Shown one piece after another: positions 1-7,735 of a DNA stretch of 14,869 bases. The position numbers and the translations under genes were made by a program. Within the stretch, counting starts at the first letter, position 1. The number at the start of each line of letters is the position of its first letter. The notes under the pieces are model-generated. The model saw nothing but the letters and a program-made list of their open reading frames with translations, had not been told where the DNA came from and did not search any database. Origin of the DNA: CAZTLI01 sp964614375 (GTDB lineage Bacteria; Chloroflexota; Anaerolineae; Aggregatilineales; Phototrophicaceae); assembly GCA_964614375.1 (NCBI GenBank), contig CAZTLI010000083.1:1-14869 (forward strand). Direction: 5' to 3'.

Positions 1-1641
1 CTGCATTATACGCGCACGACGGATCAAAGCGGTTACACCGTGAGTATGCAAGCGGCGGCGCTGGTAAATGGTCAGTCAGGCACATGGGACGATGCCACAA
101 AACCCCACTGCCCCGCGCACCGCACGTCAATCACCCTACAGCAAAATGAAACCTTCATACTGACAAAGCTGGTCGCAGTCCACACCTCGCGCGACAGTGA
201 CGACCCGGCGGGACAGTGCCATCAGACCCTCGACAGCGCCATCCAGCGGGGGTATCGCGGCCTACAGCAGCGGCATGACCGGGCGTGGGCGCGCTACTGG
301 GATGCCTGCGATATTAAAATTGAAGGCGACGAAGTAGCGCAGCGAGCAGTCCGGTTCTGCACCTATCACATCCTCATCGCCACGCCCACGCACGATGAAC
401 AGGTGAGCATTGGCGCAAAAACCCTCAGTGGATTTGGTTATAAAGGCCACGTCTTCTGGGATACCGAATTATTCATGGTGCCGCCGCTAATCCTGTGTGA
501 GCCGGACAGGGCGCGCAGTCTGCTCATGTATCGCTATCACAACCTGCCCGGTGCGCGTGCCAAAGCCGCCGAAGCCGGCTATGAAGGCGCGATGTTCCCG
601 TGGGAAAGCACCGATACGGGCGAAGAAACGACCCCACGCTGGGCGAATGAAAGCGATCAAGACGGCAATCGTATTCGCATCTGGACGGGCGACAATGAGC
701 AGCACATTTCCAGCGATATTGCCTATGCCCTGCTGCAATTCTGGCGATGGACAGGCGATGATGACTGGTTTGCAACATATGGCGCGGAAATCGTGCTCGA
801 TACAGCGAAATTCTGGGGCAGTCGTGCCGAATACAACGCCGATGCCAACCGCTATGAACTGCGAATGCAAATTGGCCCCGATGAATATCACGAAAATGTT
901 GATAACAGCGTTTTCACCAATTGGATGGTCGTCTGGCACTTGCGACAGGCCCAGCAGGTATGGGACTGGTTGCAATCATCGCGCCCCGACGACGCCCAAC
1001 GACTGGCTGCGGAGCTGGACATCACTGACGCGCGCCTGTCCCACTGGCAGGACATCGCCACCCGAATGTGGATCCCTATGAGCGATGAAGGGGGCGGCGT
1101 ATTAGAACAGTTTGAGGGGTTTTTCAACCGTCTCCAGCCCTTTAATCTGCACGATTACACACCGCGCACCACCAACATGGACTGGATACTCGGTCACAAG
1201 CAAACACAAACCTCACGGGTCATCAAACAGGCGGATGTGGTGATGTTGATGGCGCTGTTGGGTGATGAACTGGGCGATCACGAATTCTTACGGCGCAATT
1301 GGGATGTCTATTCGCAGGTTGTCGATCACGGTTCATCGCTTAGTCCAGCTATTCATGCGTGGGTAGCGTCGCGGTTGGGGCTGGTCGATGAAGCCTATGA
1401 CCTGTTTATATACAGCGCGACACTCGATTTAGAAGACCTTAAGGGCAATGTGCGCGATGGTATTCATGCGGCGTGTTGTGGCGGCGTGTGGCAGGCGGTG
1501 GTCTTTGGCTTTTGTGGATTAACCCTCACGCGCGACGGGCCAGTGGTCAACCCCTGTTTACCCGGTCACTGGCGGCAGGTACAATTCAATGTGTACTTTC
1601 GCGGACAACGCATTCCAATCACCATAACGGCGGAGGGCTAA
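1..1641 (+). CDS. GH65 disaccharide phosphorylase, 5'-truncated by window edge
   Basis: The reading frame is open from base 1, so the gene starts upstream; about 546 residues of a usual 750-790 are present, lacking the N-terminal beta-sandwich. The (alpha/alpha)6 catalytic barrel is recognisable: GHVFWDTELF (near 450-480), then GPDEYHENVDN, whose Glu at codon 883-885 matches the general acid of the family. Further on come KQADVVMLMAL, HGSSLSPAIHAW and the C-terminal GIHAACCGGVWQ segment; in this family such Lys and Ser/His segments help bind phosphate. Known members phosphorolyse maltose, trehalose, kojibiose, nigerose or similar glucosides to beta-glucose 1-phosphate. The specificity here cannot be read from sequence alone. 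The stop codon abuts the pgmB start, so the two are co-transcribed, and the beta-G1P product has a dedicated mutase. No signal peptide can be judged because the N-terminus is missing. Confidence 0.93.
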   Translation: MHYTRTTDQSGYTVSMQAAALVNGQSGTWDDATKPHCPAHRTSITLQQNETFILTKLVAVHTSRDSDDPAGQCHQTLDSAIQRGYRGLQQRHDRAWARYWDACDIKIEGDEVAQRAVRFCTYHILIATPTHDEQVSIGAKTLSGFGYKGHVFWDTELFMVPPLILCEPDRARSLLMYRYHNLPGARAKAAEAGYEGAMFPWESTDTGEETTPRWANESDQDGNRIRIWTGDNEQHISSDIAYALLQFWRWTGDDDWFATYGAEIVLDTAKFWGSRAEYNADANRYELRMQIGPDEYHENVDNSVFTNWMVVWHLRQAQQVWDWLQSSRPDDAQRLAAELDITDARLSHWQDIATRMWIPMSDEGGGVLEQFEGFFNRLQPFNLHDYTPRTTNMDWILGHKQTQTSRVIKQADVVMLMALLGDELGDHEFLRRNWDVYSQVVDHGSSLSPAIHAWVASRLGLVDEAYDLFIYSATLDLEDLKGNVRDGIHAACCGGVWQAVVFGFCGLTLTRDGPVVNPCLPGHWRQVQFNVYFRGQRIPITITAEG

Positions 1642-2307
1642 ATGACACAGGTGGGCTACATTTTCGATCTGGATGGGGTGATTACAGACACGGCTGACTA
1701 TCATTACCGTTCGTGGAAGCAGCTAGCCGACGAGGAAGGCATTCCCTTCACCCGCGCCGACAACGAGGCCTTACGCGGGGTATCGCGTCGCCAGAGTCTG
1801 GAACGCTTGTTAAACGGACGCACCTACCCCGAAGCACACATGCAGGCGATGATGCGCCGCAAAAATGACATCTATCGCGAGCTTCTAAAAGAAATCACCA
1901 CGGATAATCTACTCGCGGGTGTTCAGGATTTCTTAGACGAGGCGCGGCGTGCGGGCATTCAGTTGGGACTGGCTTCTGCCAGCAAGAACGCCCGGACAGT
2001 CTGTGATCGATTGGGCATCACCGCCTTGTTTGATGCCTTCGGCGATGGCTACAGTGTCGTCAATCCCAAACCCGCGCCAGATTTGTTCATCTGGGTGGCG
2101 GGACGTTTCGGCCTGAATCCGCAGCAGTGTATCGTATTTGAAGACGCCGAAGCAGGCATTGAAGCGGCGCTGGCGGGCGGCTTCTGGACGGTGGGTATCG
2201 GGCCAGACGCGCGGGTCGGACGGGCGCATGTCGTCCGTGCAGATTTAGCCGGCGCGCGCGTTGCCGAATTCACGCTGCCGCTCACCCGGATCGCGCATAC
2301 GCCATAA
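1642..2307 (+). CDS. pgmB: Beta-phosphoglucomutase (HAD superfamily)
   Basis: A 221-residue HAD-fold protein of the usual PgmB length. It converts beta-glucose 1-phosphate to glucose 6-phosphate via the 1,6-bisphosphate, in the cytoplasm. Motif I is FDLDGVITDT (residues 8-17), with D9 as phospho-acceptor and D11 as acid/base. The cap has the RGVSRRQSLERLL segment (45-57) typical of PgmB. Motif II is ASASKNA (111-117), motif III is around K143 in NPKPAPD, and the metal-binding motif is EDAEAGIEAA (167-176). The ATG follows the GH65 stop directly, with GGAGGG at 1632-1637 as ribosome-binding site inside the end of GH65. This is the classic pairing with an inverting GH65 phosphorylase. The 3' end overlaps the convergent GH130 gene by 26 bp. 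Confidence 0.95.
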   Translation: MTQVGYIFDLDGVITDTADYHYRSWKQLADEEGIPFTRADNEALRGVSRRQSLERLLNGRTYPEAHMQAMMRRKNDIYRELLKEITTDNLLAGVQDFLDEARRAGIQLGLASASKNARTVCDRLGITALFDAFGDGYSVVNPKPAPDLFIWVAGRFGLNPQQCIVFEDAEAGIEAALAGGFWTVGIGPDARVGRAHVVRADLAGARVAEFTLPLTRIAHTP

Positions 2308-3160
2308 CATCTTTTAGAGGCGCTGTCGCCAACCCGATGAGCCGGTCTGCGCCTGCGTAATAAAAATACAGGTCATCTCCCACGACATTATTTGAACAAC
2401 TGAAAATGACATTGGGCACATCGCCTTTGATTTCCCATGTTTCCAGCGGCTCCATAATGTGCCCGGTTGGGCGATGTATGACCGTGGTTGGGTCTTGCAA
2501 ATCCAACAGCGCAACCGACTGGCGGTAGATACGCGCCTCGCCGTACCCGTGATAGAACAACAGCCAACCTTCATCGGTCTTAATGGGCACGCCATTCGCG
2601 CCAATACTGACAGCATCCCAGTCGTTATCCGCGCGCGGCGACATGATGATTTGATGGTCTGTCCATGCAGTCAAATCGTCGCTGTACGCGATCCAGATGT
2701 GCGGTTTGCGGCGATGCAATATGGCGTAACGCCCGTTGAGCTTCTGCGGGAACAGCACATGGTCTTTGTTTTCGGCGCGTTCCAATGGGCCAATATCTTC
2801 CCATGCAATCAGGTTGTGCGAACGGGCAATCATCGGAAAGAAGCTGTCGCTGCCATACGCCGTGTATGTCATATAAAACTGACCATCCAGCGGTGTGACA
2901 CGCGGGTCTTCAACACCCCGATAATCTGCCCGCCCTTGATGCGGCACAAGCACCGGGTCTTGCAGGCGATTCCAGTGAATGCCATCTGCGCTCACGGCAT
3001 AGCCAATGCGCGACACAAAATCCACACCCTGAGCGCGGTAGTGCATGTGAAACAGGTCGTCATGGTGTGTGACCGCACAATTAAACACATTCATCGCTTC
3101 CCACGGGTTCAGCGGATTGGGATACAAGACAGGGCTATTGGGATGGCGAACAAGTTGCAT
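2282..3160 (-). CDS. GH130 family beta-mannoside phosphorylase/mannosidase-type glycosidase
   Basis: A 292-residue five-bladed beta-propeller type protein without signal peptide, hence cytoplasmic. The family mark is VEDPRV (residues 83-88), whose Asp is the family's catalytic proton donor, followed by FYMTYTAYG. LHRRKPHI (148-155) and PIKTDEGWLLFYHG (192-205) are also typical of GH130. Known members cleave beta-1,4- or beta-1,2-mannosides by phosphorolysis to mannose 1-phosphate, and a minority hydrolyse them. The basic cluster RRK at 150-152 fits phosphate use but does not prove it. The start was chosen at 3160 rather than at an upstream in-frame ATG (3256). It has AAGGAG (complement of 3168-3173) seven bases away, and the extra 32 residues look non-coding. 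It is not in an operon with GH65/pgmB but convergent to them. Confidence 0.9.
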   Translation of the reverse strand: MQLVRHPNSPVLYPNPLNPWEAMNVFNCAVTHHDDLFHMHYRAQGVDFVSRIGYAVSADGIHWNRLQDPVLVPHQGRADYRGVEDPRVTPLDGQFYMTYTAYGSDSFFPMIARSHNLIAWEDIGPLERAENKDHVLFPQKLNGRYAILHRRKPHIWIAYSDDLTAWTDHQIIMSPRADNDWDAVSIGANGVPIKTDEGWLLFYHGYGEARIYRQSVALLDLQDPTTVIHRPTGHIMEPLETWEIKGDVPNVIFSCSNNVVGDDLYFYYAGADRLIGLATAPLKDVMAYARSG

Positions 3161-3273
3161 GCACACACTCCTTGCCTGCGTATGACGATGATAGGATAAC
3201 AAAGAAGTGATCGGTAGCCCAGAAAATAAGACAAAAGGCTGAGATAATAAAGGCAAGAGAAAAGGGGTATGGA
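3161..3273. other. Intergenic: GH130 upstream region
   Basis: This short AT-richer stretch lies between the GH130 start and the IS3 relic. It carries the GH130 Shine-Dalgarno AAGGAG on the minus strand (complement of 3168-3173). I could not find a convincing -35/-10 pair; a TATCAT-like -10 exists on the minus strand but has no good -35 at the right distance. Confidence 0.5.
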
Positions 3274-3725
3274 ATGCGGCGAAGGGTGTCGAAGGAAATC
3301 AAACAAGAAATCTTGAATAAAGTGAGCGCGGGTGAGCGTGTGTGCTGAGGCGCTGGGGATGAACCGGAAAAACATCTACCGCCAGCGTCGTCAACCCATC
3401 AAAGATGAGACACTCAAACAAGCCATCAAGCCATTGAAGCTGTCCATCGCGCGCATCCGGCCTATGGTCATCTTCGAATCGCCATTCACCGGGGCATCCA
3501 TCACAAACGGGCACAGCGTGTCATGGCAAGGTGCAATCGCCACCCACCCCGTATGCCTATCATAATTTGCTCAAAGAATTAGAAACGGTTACACAGCCCA
3601 ATCAGGTCTGGTATTAGGTCACGATTGGAGACCTTGCCACGCGACATACCGCGCTCAGGATGCCGCCCCCTGTCTTTGCCGCTCGTCACTTCACAGACTC
3701 AGGTCTTCAGAGTTTGCGTACTTGA
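3274..3725 (+). pseudogene. Decayed IS3-type transposase (fusion-type OrfB) remnant
   Basis: Pieces of one transposase can be read across changing frames. ATG 3274 begins MRRRVSKEIKQEILNKVSAG with GERV to 3342. Another frame then gives SVCAEALGMNRKNIYRQ from 3335, up to LKQAI near 3427. A third frame gives AVHRAHPAYGHLRIAIHRG (the HTH_21 region), followed by a fourth piece YHNLLKELETVTQPNQVW ending at 3611. A TAG follows at 3615, where the DDE integrase core should start. A last in-frame piece to about 3725 (LATRHTALRMPPP, HFTDSGLQS) faintly resembles the part around the second catalytic Asp, with the stretch between deleted. At least three frameshifts, near 3342, 3427-3434 and 3557, plus that deletion make it non-functional. 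No terminal inverted repeats were found. Family identity is by recognition of the HTH_21/rve arrangement. Confidence 0.75.
3419..3434 (+). repeat. 8-bp tandem duplication (CAAGCCAT x2) that breaks the transposase frame
   Basis: CAAGCCAT occurs at 3419-3426 and again directly at 3427-3434. Removing one copy restores LKQAIEAVHRAHPAYGH, the expected IS3 sequence, so the duplication is the likely cause of this frameshift. Confidence 0.8.
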
Positions 3726-3765
3726 CACACCGAAACAATAGTCACATCTTCGTCACACACAGAGT

Positions 3766-4578
3766 CTATTGGCTGGCGGTGATACCTCCATCCAGATAGA
3801 CAATCTGCCCGGTAATAAATGAAGATGCAGGTGCAGAGAAAAAGATCGTCGCGCCAACAATATCTTTGGGATCGGCGATGCGGCCTAATGGAATACGTCC
3901 GACGATACTCTGCTTAAACGTCTCATTTTCCATAACGTGGCGAATCATTTCCGTATAGACAAAGGTTGGCGCAATGCCATTGACCGTGATGCCATGCGGC
4001 GCAAGTTCCATCGCGTGCTGTTTGGTCAGCATGACCATACCGCCTTTGGTGCTGCAATAGGCTGAATAGCCGCGATTGCGTAAGCCCAACTGCGACCTTA
4101 CCGACAGGATGTGTATCTGTCGCCCGCCATCGCCCTTGTCGATTTGATATTTGGCGCAGGCCTGTGCCAGAAACATGGACGCCTTGAGATTGACCTGATA
4201 GACCTCATCGAACGCCTCTTCGGTGACTTCGAGAATCGGTTCTTCGCGCTGGATACCGGCGCTGTTGACCAGAATATCGACCTTGCCATACTGCTCGACG
4301 ACAAAATCCACCGAGTCGCGAATTTCGGCAACCGATTTGACATCAACCGCTACGCCAGCGGCTTCGTGTCCGGCGTCTTTCAATTGATTGGCGAGTGTGT
4401 CGGCTTTTTCGCTGGAACGCCCGGATACGACGACCTTCGCGCCGTGCATTGCCAGCCCCCATGCCAGTGCCTCGCCGATACCACCATAGCCACCAGGGAT
4501 ATACGCGACTTTATCTTTCAGGTCGAACATGCCGACCAGTTCTTGCGTAAAATCCACGCGCGGGGTGATTTGAGCCAT
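3766..4578 (-). CDS. SDR-family NAD(P)-dependent oxidoreductase
   Basis: A 270-residue classical short-chain dehydrogenase of the gluconate 5-dehydrogenase / 3-oxoacyl reductase-like type, single Rossmann fold, cytoplasmic. The cofactor loop is PGGYGGIG (28-35), where the usual first Thr is Pro. NSAG is at 105-108, the structural N at 130, the catalytic Ser at 159 or 162 in ILSVRS, and YCSTK (174-178) provides catalytic Tyr and Lys. The C-terminal YLDGGITASQ is typical. GR at 53-54 after the second beta strand leaves NAD versus NADP open. The start has AAAGGA about nine bases upstream. It is the last gene of the livKHMGF-ATPase run, 33 bp after the small ATPase, so it probably acts on the imported compound or a derivative. 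Substrate unknown; a sugar acid, polyol or hydroxy acid would fit the family. Confidence 0.9.
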   Translation of the reverse strand: MAQITPRVDFTQELVGMFDLKDKVAYIPGGYGGIGEALAWGLAMHGAKVVVSGRSSEKADTLANQLKDAGHEAAGVAVDVKSVAEIRDSVDFVVEQYGKVDILVNSAGIQREEPILEVTEEAFDEVYQVNLKASMFLAQACAKYQIDKGDGGRQIHILSVRSQLGLRNRGYSAYCSTKGGMVMLTKQHAMELAPHGITVNGIAPTFVYTEMIRHVMENETFKQSIVGRIPLGRIADPKDIVGATIFFSAPASSFITGQIVYLDGGITASQ

Positions 4579-4611
4579 ATCATGAATTCCTTTCTTGAAA
4601 AATAACCGTTA

Positions 4612-5247
4612 CTAGCGGTGAACGGCCTCGTAAGTAGATAAAATAGTGCCAAGATACTGCCGAACCGCGTCCTGCTGTTTGAAGGTATGCCAATCGGGAT
4701 AGCGGGTGACTTCACCTTTCGCCACGAATAAAAAATCCTCACAGATGTCTTCGATAATCCGCAGCTGATAGACTTCCGTCGGATGCACAGAGATGAACAC
4801 CAACCGTCCCTCATCCCGCAACTGCTTGAAAAAATCCAGCATGAAGTGGATGTACCCATCCTGTGTATTGAACTGCGGTTCATCGAACAGGTGGACAATC
4901 GGATAATCCGATGGTGTGCTCTCCAGCAAAAATGCGGGTTTTGTCCATTTGATGTGCCGGACTTGATATGACTGGTGATAGTGGATAGCGAGACGGTCGC
5001 GTTCGTGATATTTCACGTTATGGATGTCCTGCCCGCCACAAAAGACCCGTCCGCTGGTCGGCGGCGTTGTGCCCGTAATCATCTCGAACAGCGTCGTTTT
5101 GCCCGCGCCATTCGCGCCCATCACGCCGATAATTTTGGCCTCATCAAATACTAAATTGGCCTGTAGCGAAAAGGTCACTTCCTTATTGAACAGGCCGCGT
5201 GTGTACTGTTTCTGTATCTGGTCAACAATCAGGATGGGTTGAGTCAC
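4612..5247 (-). CDS. Short ABC-type ATPase lacking the LSGGQ signature
   Basis: A 211-residue cytoplasmic nucleotide-binding protein. Walker A is GANGAGKTT (44-52), Walker B with catalytic Glu is IVHLFDEP (117-124), and the switch His is H155 in ISVHPTE. A Q-loop-like stretch YHQSYQ lies near 90-95. Only about 25 residues separate it from Walker B, where normal importer ATPases have 65-80, and no LSGGQ-like motif is present. The helical subdomain that contacts permeases and completes the sandwich dimer site thus seems largely missing. The start is GTG at 5245-5247, with AAGGAG ten bases upstream; the ATG in between (ATGGCGTAA) hits a stop at once. It lies 15 bp after livF and before the SDR. 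It may be a third, non-canonical ATPase of the importer, a regulator, or a specialised family of its own. Confidence 0.85.
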   Translation of the reverse strand: MTQPILIVDQIQKQYTRGLFNKEVTFSLQANLVFDEAKIIGVMGANGAGKTTLFEMITGTTPPTSGRVFCGGQDIHNVKYHERDRLAIHYHQSYQVRHIKWTKPAFLLESTPSDYPIVHLFDEPQFNTQDGYIHFMLDFFKQLRDEGRLVFISVHPTEVYQLRIIEDICEDFLFVAKGEVTRYPDWHTFKQQDAVRQYLGTILSTYEAVHR

Positions 5248-5262
5248 CTTACGCCATCTCCT

Positions 5263-5970
5263 TTATATCCCCAGCAGTTGCTGGCGCTGGACTTCATCGT
5301 TCAGCAGTTCTTTTGCGCCACCTTCATAGACAATCACACCGCGATCTATAATGTAGGCGCGGTCAGAGACCGAGAGGGCAAGCTGCGCGTGCTGTTCGAC
5401 CATGAGCACCGAAATACCTTCGTCACGAAGCTGTTCAATCGTCCGCATCGTGTCCTGCACGATTTTTGGCGCGAGTCCCTGTGTGGGTTCATCAAACAGC
5501 ACCAGGCCGGGCGCACCCAACATAGCGCGTGAAATCGCCACCATTTGCATTTCGCCGCCAGATAGATTTTCGGCCTCGCGGTGCATCAGATATTCCAGCG
5601 CAGAAAATATGCCAAACATTTCTTTGAGCTTCCACGCGCGGAAACCCGTTCGCTTGCGTCCCAATTCCAGATTGCGGGCGACACTCAACGTGGGGAAGAT
5701 ACGGCGGTCATCCGGCACCCAGCTAATGCCCATACGGGCTATTTTATGGGTGGACTTGCGCGTGACGTCTTCACCATTGAAGTAGATTTTGCCCGTCTTT
5801 GGCGGCGTCAGACCCAGAATAGCGCGCAAGGTCGTTGTCTTGCCCGCGCCAGACGCGCCCAGCAAACTCACCACTTCCCCCCGCCCGACGGTCAGCGAGA
5901 CATCGAACAGCACCTGCGTTTCGCCATAAAAGGTATTGATCTGGTCGATAGTCAGAATGGATTCGCTCAT
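5263..5970 (-). CDS. livF: Branched-chain amino acid-type (HAAT) importer ATPase LivF
   Basis: A 235-residue ABC ATPase, usual for LivF. Walker A GASGAGKTT is at 38-46 and the Q-loop region holds the LivF-type WVPDDRRIFPTLSV (84-97). The signature LSGGE is at 136-140, Walker B LVLFDEPTQGLAP at 156-168, and the H-loop VEQH at 191-194. It pairs with LivG at the inner membrane permeases LivH/LivM to power uptake. I placed the start at 5970 (MSESILTIDQ), because this ATG overlaps the livG TGA as ATGA, a translational-coupling overlap. A longer frame to 6030 would run into livG and has no homologous character. All motifs are intact. Confidence 0.95.
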   Translation of the reverse strand: MSESILTIDQINTFYGETQVLFDVSLTVGRGEVVSLLGASGAGKTTTLRAILGLTPPKTGKIYFNGEDVTRKSTHKIARMGISWVPDDRRIFPTLSVARNLELGRKRTGFRAWKLKEMFGIFSALEYLMHREAENLSGGEMQMVAISRAMLGAPGLVLFDEPTQGLAPKIVQDTMRTIEQLRDEGISVLMVEQHAQLALSVSDRAYIIDRGVIVYEGGAKELLNDEVQRQQLLGI

Positions 5971-6686
5971 ATCACTTTCCAGTTCAGGCGTAATTTCTTC
6001 GGCGTATCCGTCGCAATCACCTGCCCCCACAACACCACCGAAATCACATCGGCGATGTCCATCAGGAACTGCATATCATGTTCAATCACGACGATGGTGG
6101 TGTCTTCCTTAATGGTGTGGATGAGGTGGATAAGCTGCTTGCGCTGGTCTGAACTCAGTCCCTGTGTGGGTTCATCGAGAAATAACATACGCGGATTGCC
6201 CGCCAGCGCCACACCAATTTCCAGCGCACGGCGTTTACCATAAGGCAGGCGCTTCGATTCAGAATAGGCGACATCCGCAAGGCCGATGCGCTCCAGGATG
6301 CTGAAGGCCGTCTGTTCCAGTTCACTGTCTACCGGGACGTTGTGCGTCATACTGAACTGGCGCTTTCGTACACTGGGCAGTGCGACAGTGACATTTTCCA
6401 GCACGCTAAATTCATCGAACAGATTCATGATCTGGAAGCTGCGGGCGATGCCCAATTGCGCGATTTTGTGTATCGACTTGCCCGTAATATCGGCCCCGTC
6501 GAACAGCACCCTGCCCCGGTCTGGTTTGTATTTGCCTGTGAGGATATTAAACAGCGTCGTTTTGCCCGCACCATTGGGGCCGACAATGCCACTCAGCCGC
6601 TTCTCTTCAAAGCTCACATTGACATTTTCCAGCACGACCTGGTGCCCGAACCGCTTATGGATGTGTTGTGCTTCAAACAAAGGCAT
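5967..6686 (-). CDS. livG: HAAT importer ATPase LivG
   Basis: A 239-residue ABC ATPase. Walker A GPNGAGKTT is at 36-44, Q85 sits in ARSFQIMNLF, and the LivG-type signature is the degenerate LPYGKRRALEI (147-157). Walker B MLFLDEPTQGLS is at 167-178 and H203 in VVIEHDM. LivG proteins commonly carry LSYG rather than LSGG, so the signature is normal for the family. The C-terminus stops at LNWKVI, apparently several residues before the usual AYLG end, where livF starts inside the stop. AGGGGT lies about five bases before the ATG and overlaps the end of livM, which is only 9 bp away. Confidence 0.95.
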   Translation of the reverse strand: MPLFEAQHIHKRFGHQVVLENVNVSFEEKRLSGIVGPNGAGKTTLFNILTGKYKPDRGRVLFDGADITGKSIHKIAQLGIARSFQIMNLFDEFSVLENVTVALPSVRKRQFSMTHNVPVDSELEQTAFSILERIGLADVAYSESKRLPYGKRRALEIGVALAGNPRMLFLDEPTQGLSSDQRKQLIHLIHTIKEDTTIVVIEHDMQFLMDIADVISVVLWGQVIATDTPKKLRLNWKVI

Positions 6687-6695
6687 GTTGCACCC

Positions 6696-7733
6696 CTAAT
6701 CCGTACCTGTGTCAACGAGTTGGGCAGTTTCGGTCACTGTGGGTTTGTCTTTGGCGGGCGTTTTATTGAGGCGTTTGGTCAAACGACCCCATATCCCGGC
6801 GATGCCTTCTGGTTGGAACACAATCACCAGCATAAAGGCGCTGCCGAACCAGATGAGCCACGTTGAGGTCAAGCCGCCGACCACATCGCGGGTGATGAAA
6901 TAGAACATCACCCCGATAATCGGCCCCCAGAAGCTGACCATCCCGCCGCCGACAATCGTCATCATCACAATGATGCCCGACCAGTGCAGCGACATCACAT
7001 CCGGGAAGGCTGCCCCCTGTGCCAGCGAAAATAGACCACCAGCCAGCGCCGAAATCGCCGTCGATAATGTGAAGCTGATGAGTTTGAAGAGCGTCACGTT
7101 ATAACCGAGGAATTGGGCGCGGGTTTCGTTCTGCTTCAGTGCGCGGATGATATAACCATAAGGCGAATGAATCAGTATCCACAGGCCGATGACGACGAGA
7201 ACAAAAAGCGCGAATGCGAAATAATACAACCCGTTTGTGCTCGACAAATCAATCGAAAAGAAGCCAAAATCCGCTGGAAGCCGCTGTAAATTCAGCAGAC
7301 CATCTTCGCCGCTGGTCACGTCGCGCAGCTTGATGGCCAGAAACCAGAACATCTGCCCAAAGGCGATTGTCAGCAATGAGAAATAGATGCCGCGTCGGTG
7401 CGAAATCAGCGCCCCCGTGAGGCCACCCGCGACAACGCCCGCTACAATGGATAGCAGCAAACCAATCCACAGACTAGTGCCCGCAAAATGCACCTGATAA
7501 ATCGCCATCGCATACGCACCGATGCCAAAAAATGCGCCATGCCCAAATGATGGCAAACCGGTGTATCCCAGCGCCAGATTGAAACCCATCGCATATATGC
7601 ACCAGATGACAATCTCAAGCGCGATGTACTCATACAAACCCACATTGCTAATCCAAAGAGGGACAGTCGCTAAAAATATGAACACAACCAGCATTTTGAT
7701 GAAATCAGTCCGAAATGTGTTGATGACGTTCAT
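6696..7733 (-). CDS. livM: HAAT importer permease LivM
   Basis: A 345-residue polytopic inner-membrane protein with about eight to ten hydrophobic segments from residue 12 to about 315. The GYTGLPSFGHGAFFGIGAY segment (near 56-74) is a LivM hallmark. TSGEDGLLN and the IVGGGMVSFWGPIIG segment near the C-terminus also match the family. The end is a charged tail with KTPAKDKPTVTE. It forms the translocation channel with LivH. The start ATG is two bases after the livH stop and lacks a clear Shine-Dalgarno, so translation is probably coupled to livH. Confidence 0.95.
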   Translation of the reverse strand: MNVINTFRTDFIKMLVVFIFLATVPLWISNVGLYEYIALEIVIWCIYAMGFNLALGYTGLPSFGHGAFFGIGAYAMAIYQVHFAGTSLWIGLLLSIVAGVVAGGLTGALISHRRGIYFSLLTIAFGQMFWFLAIKLRDVTSGEDGLLNLQRLPADFGFFSIDLSSTNGLYYFAFALFVLVVIGLWILIHSPYGYIIRALKQNETRAQFLGYNVTLFKLISFTLSTAISALAGGLFSLAQGAAFPDVMSLHWSGIIVMMTIVGGGMVSFWGPIIGVMFYFITRDVVGGLTSTWLIWFGSAFMLVIVFQPEGIAGIWGRLTKRLNKTPAKDKPTVTETAQLVDTGTD

Positions 7734-7735
7734 GG

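Noticed and set aside
2459..3199. 246-codon open frame on the plus strand
   Set aside because: It lies wholly antisense to the well-supported GH130 gene and shows no domain-like sequence.
4111..4605. 164-codon plus-strand open frame
   Set aside because: Shadow of the SDR gene on the opposite strand.
5475..6185. Near-identical short stretch shared by livF and livG
   Set aside because: It encodes the same Walker B/D-loop residues (DEPTQG) in two paralogous ATPases, so it is not a separate repeat.
5581..6243. 220-codon plus-strand open frame across livF and livG
   Set aside because: Antisense to two genes with complete motifs; low-complexity shadow.
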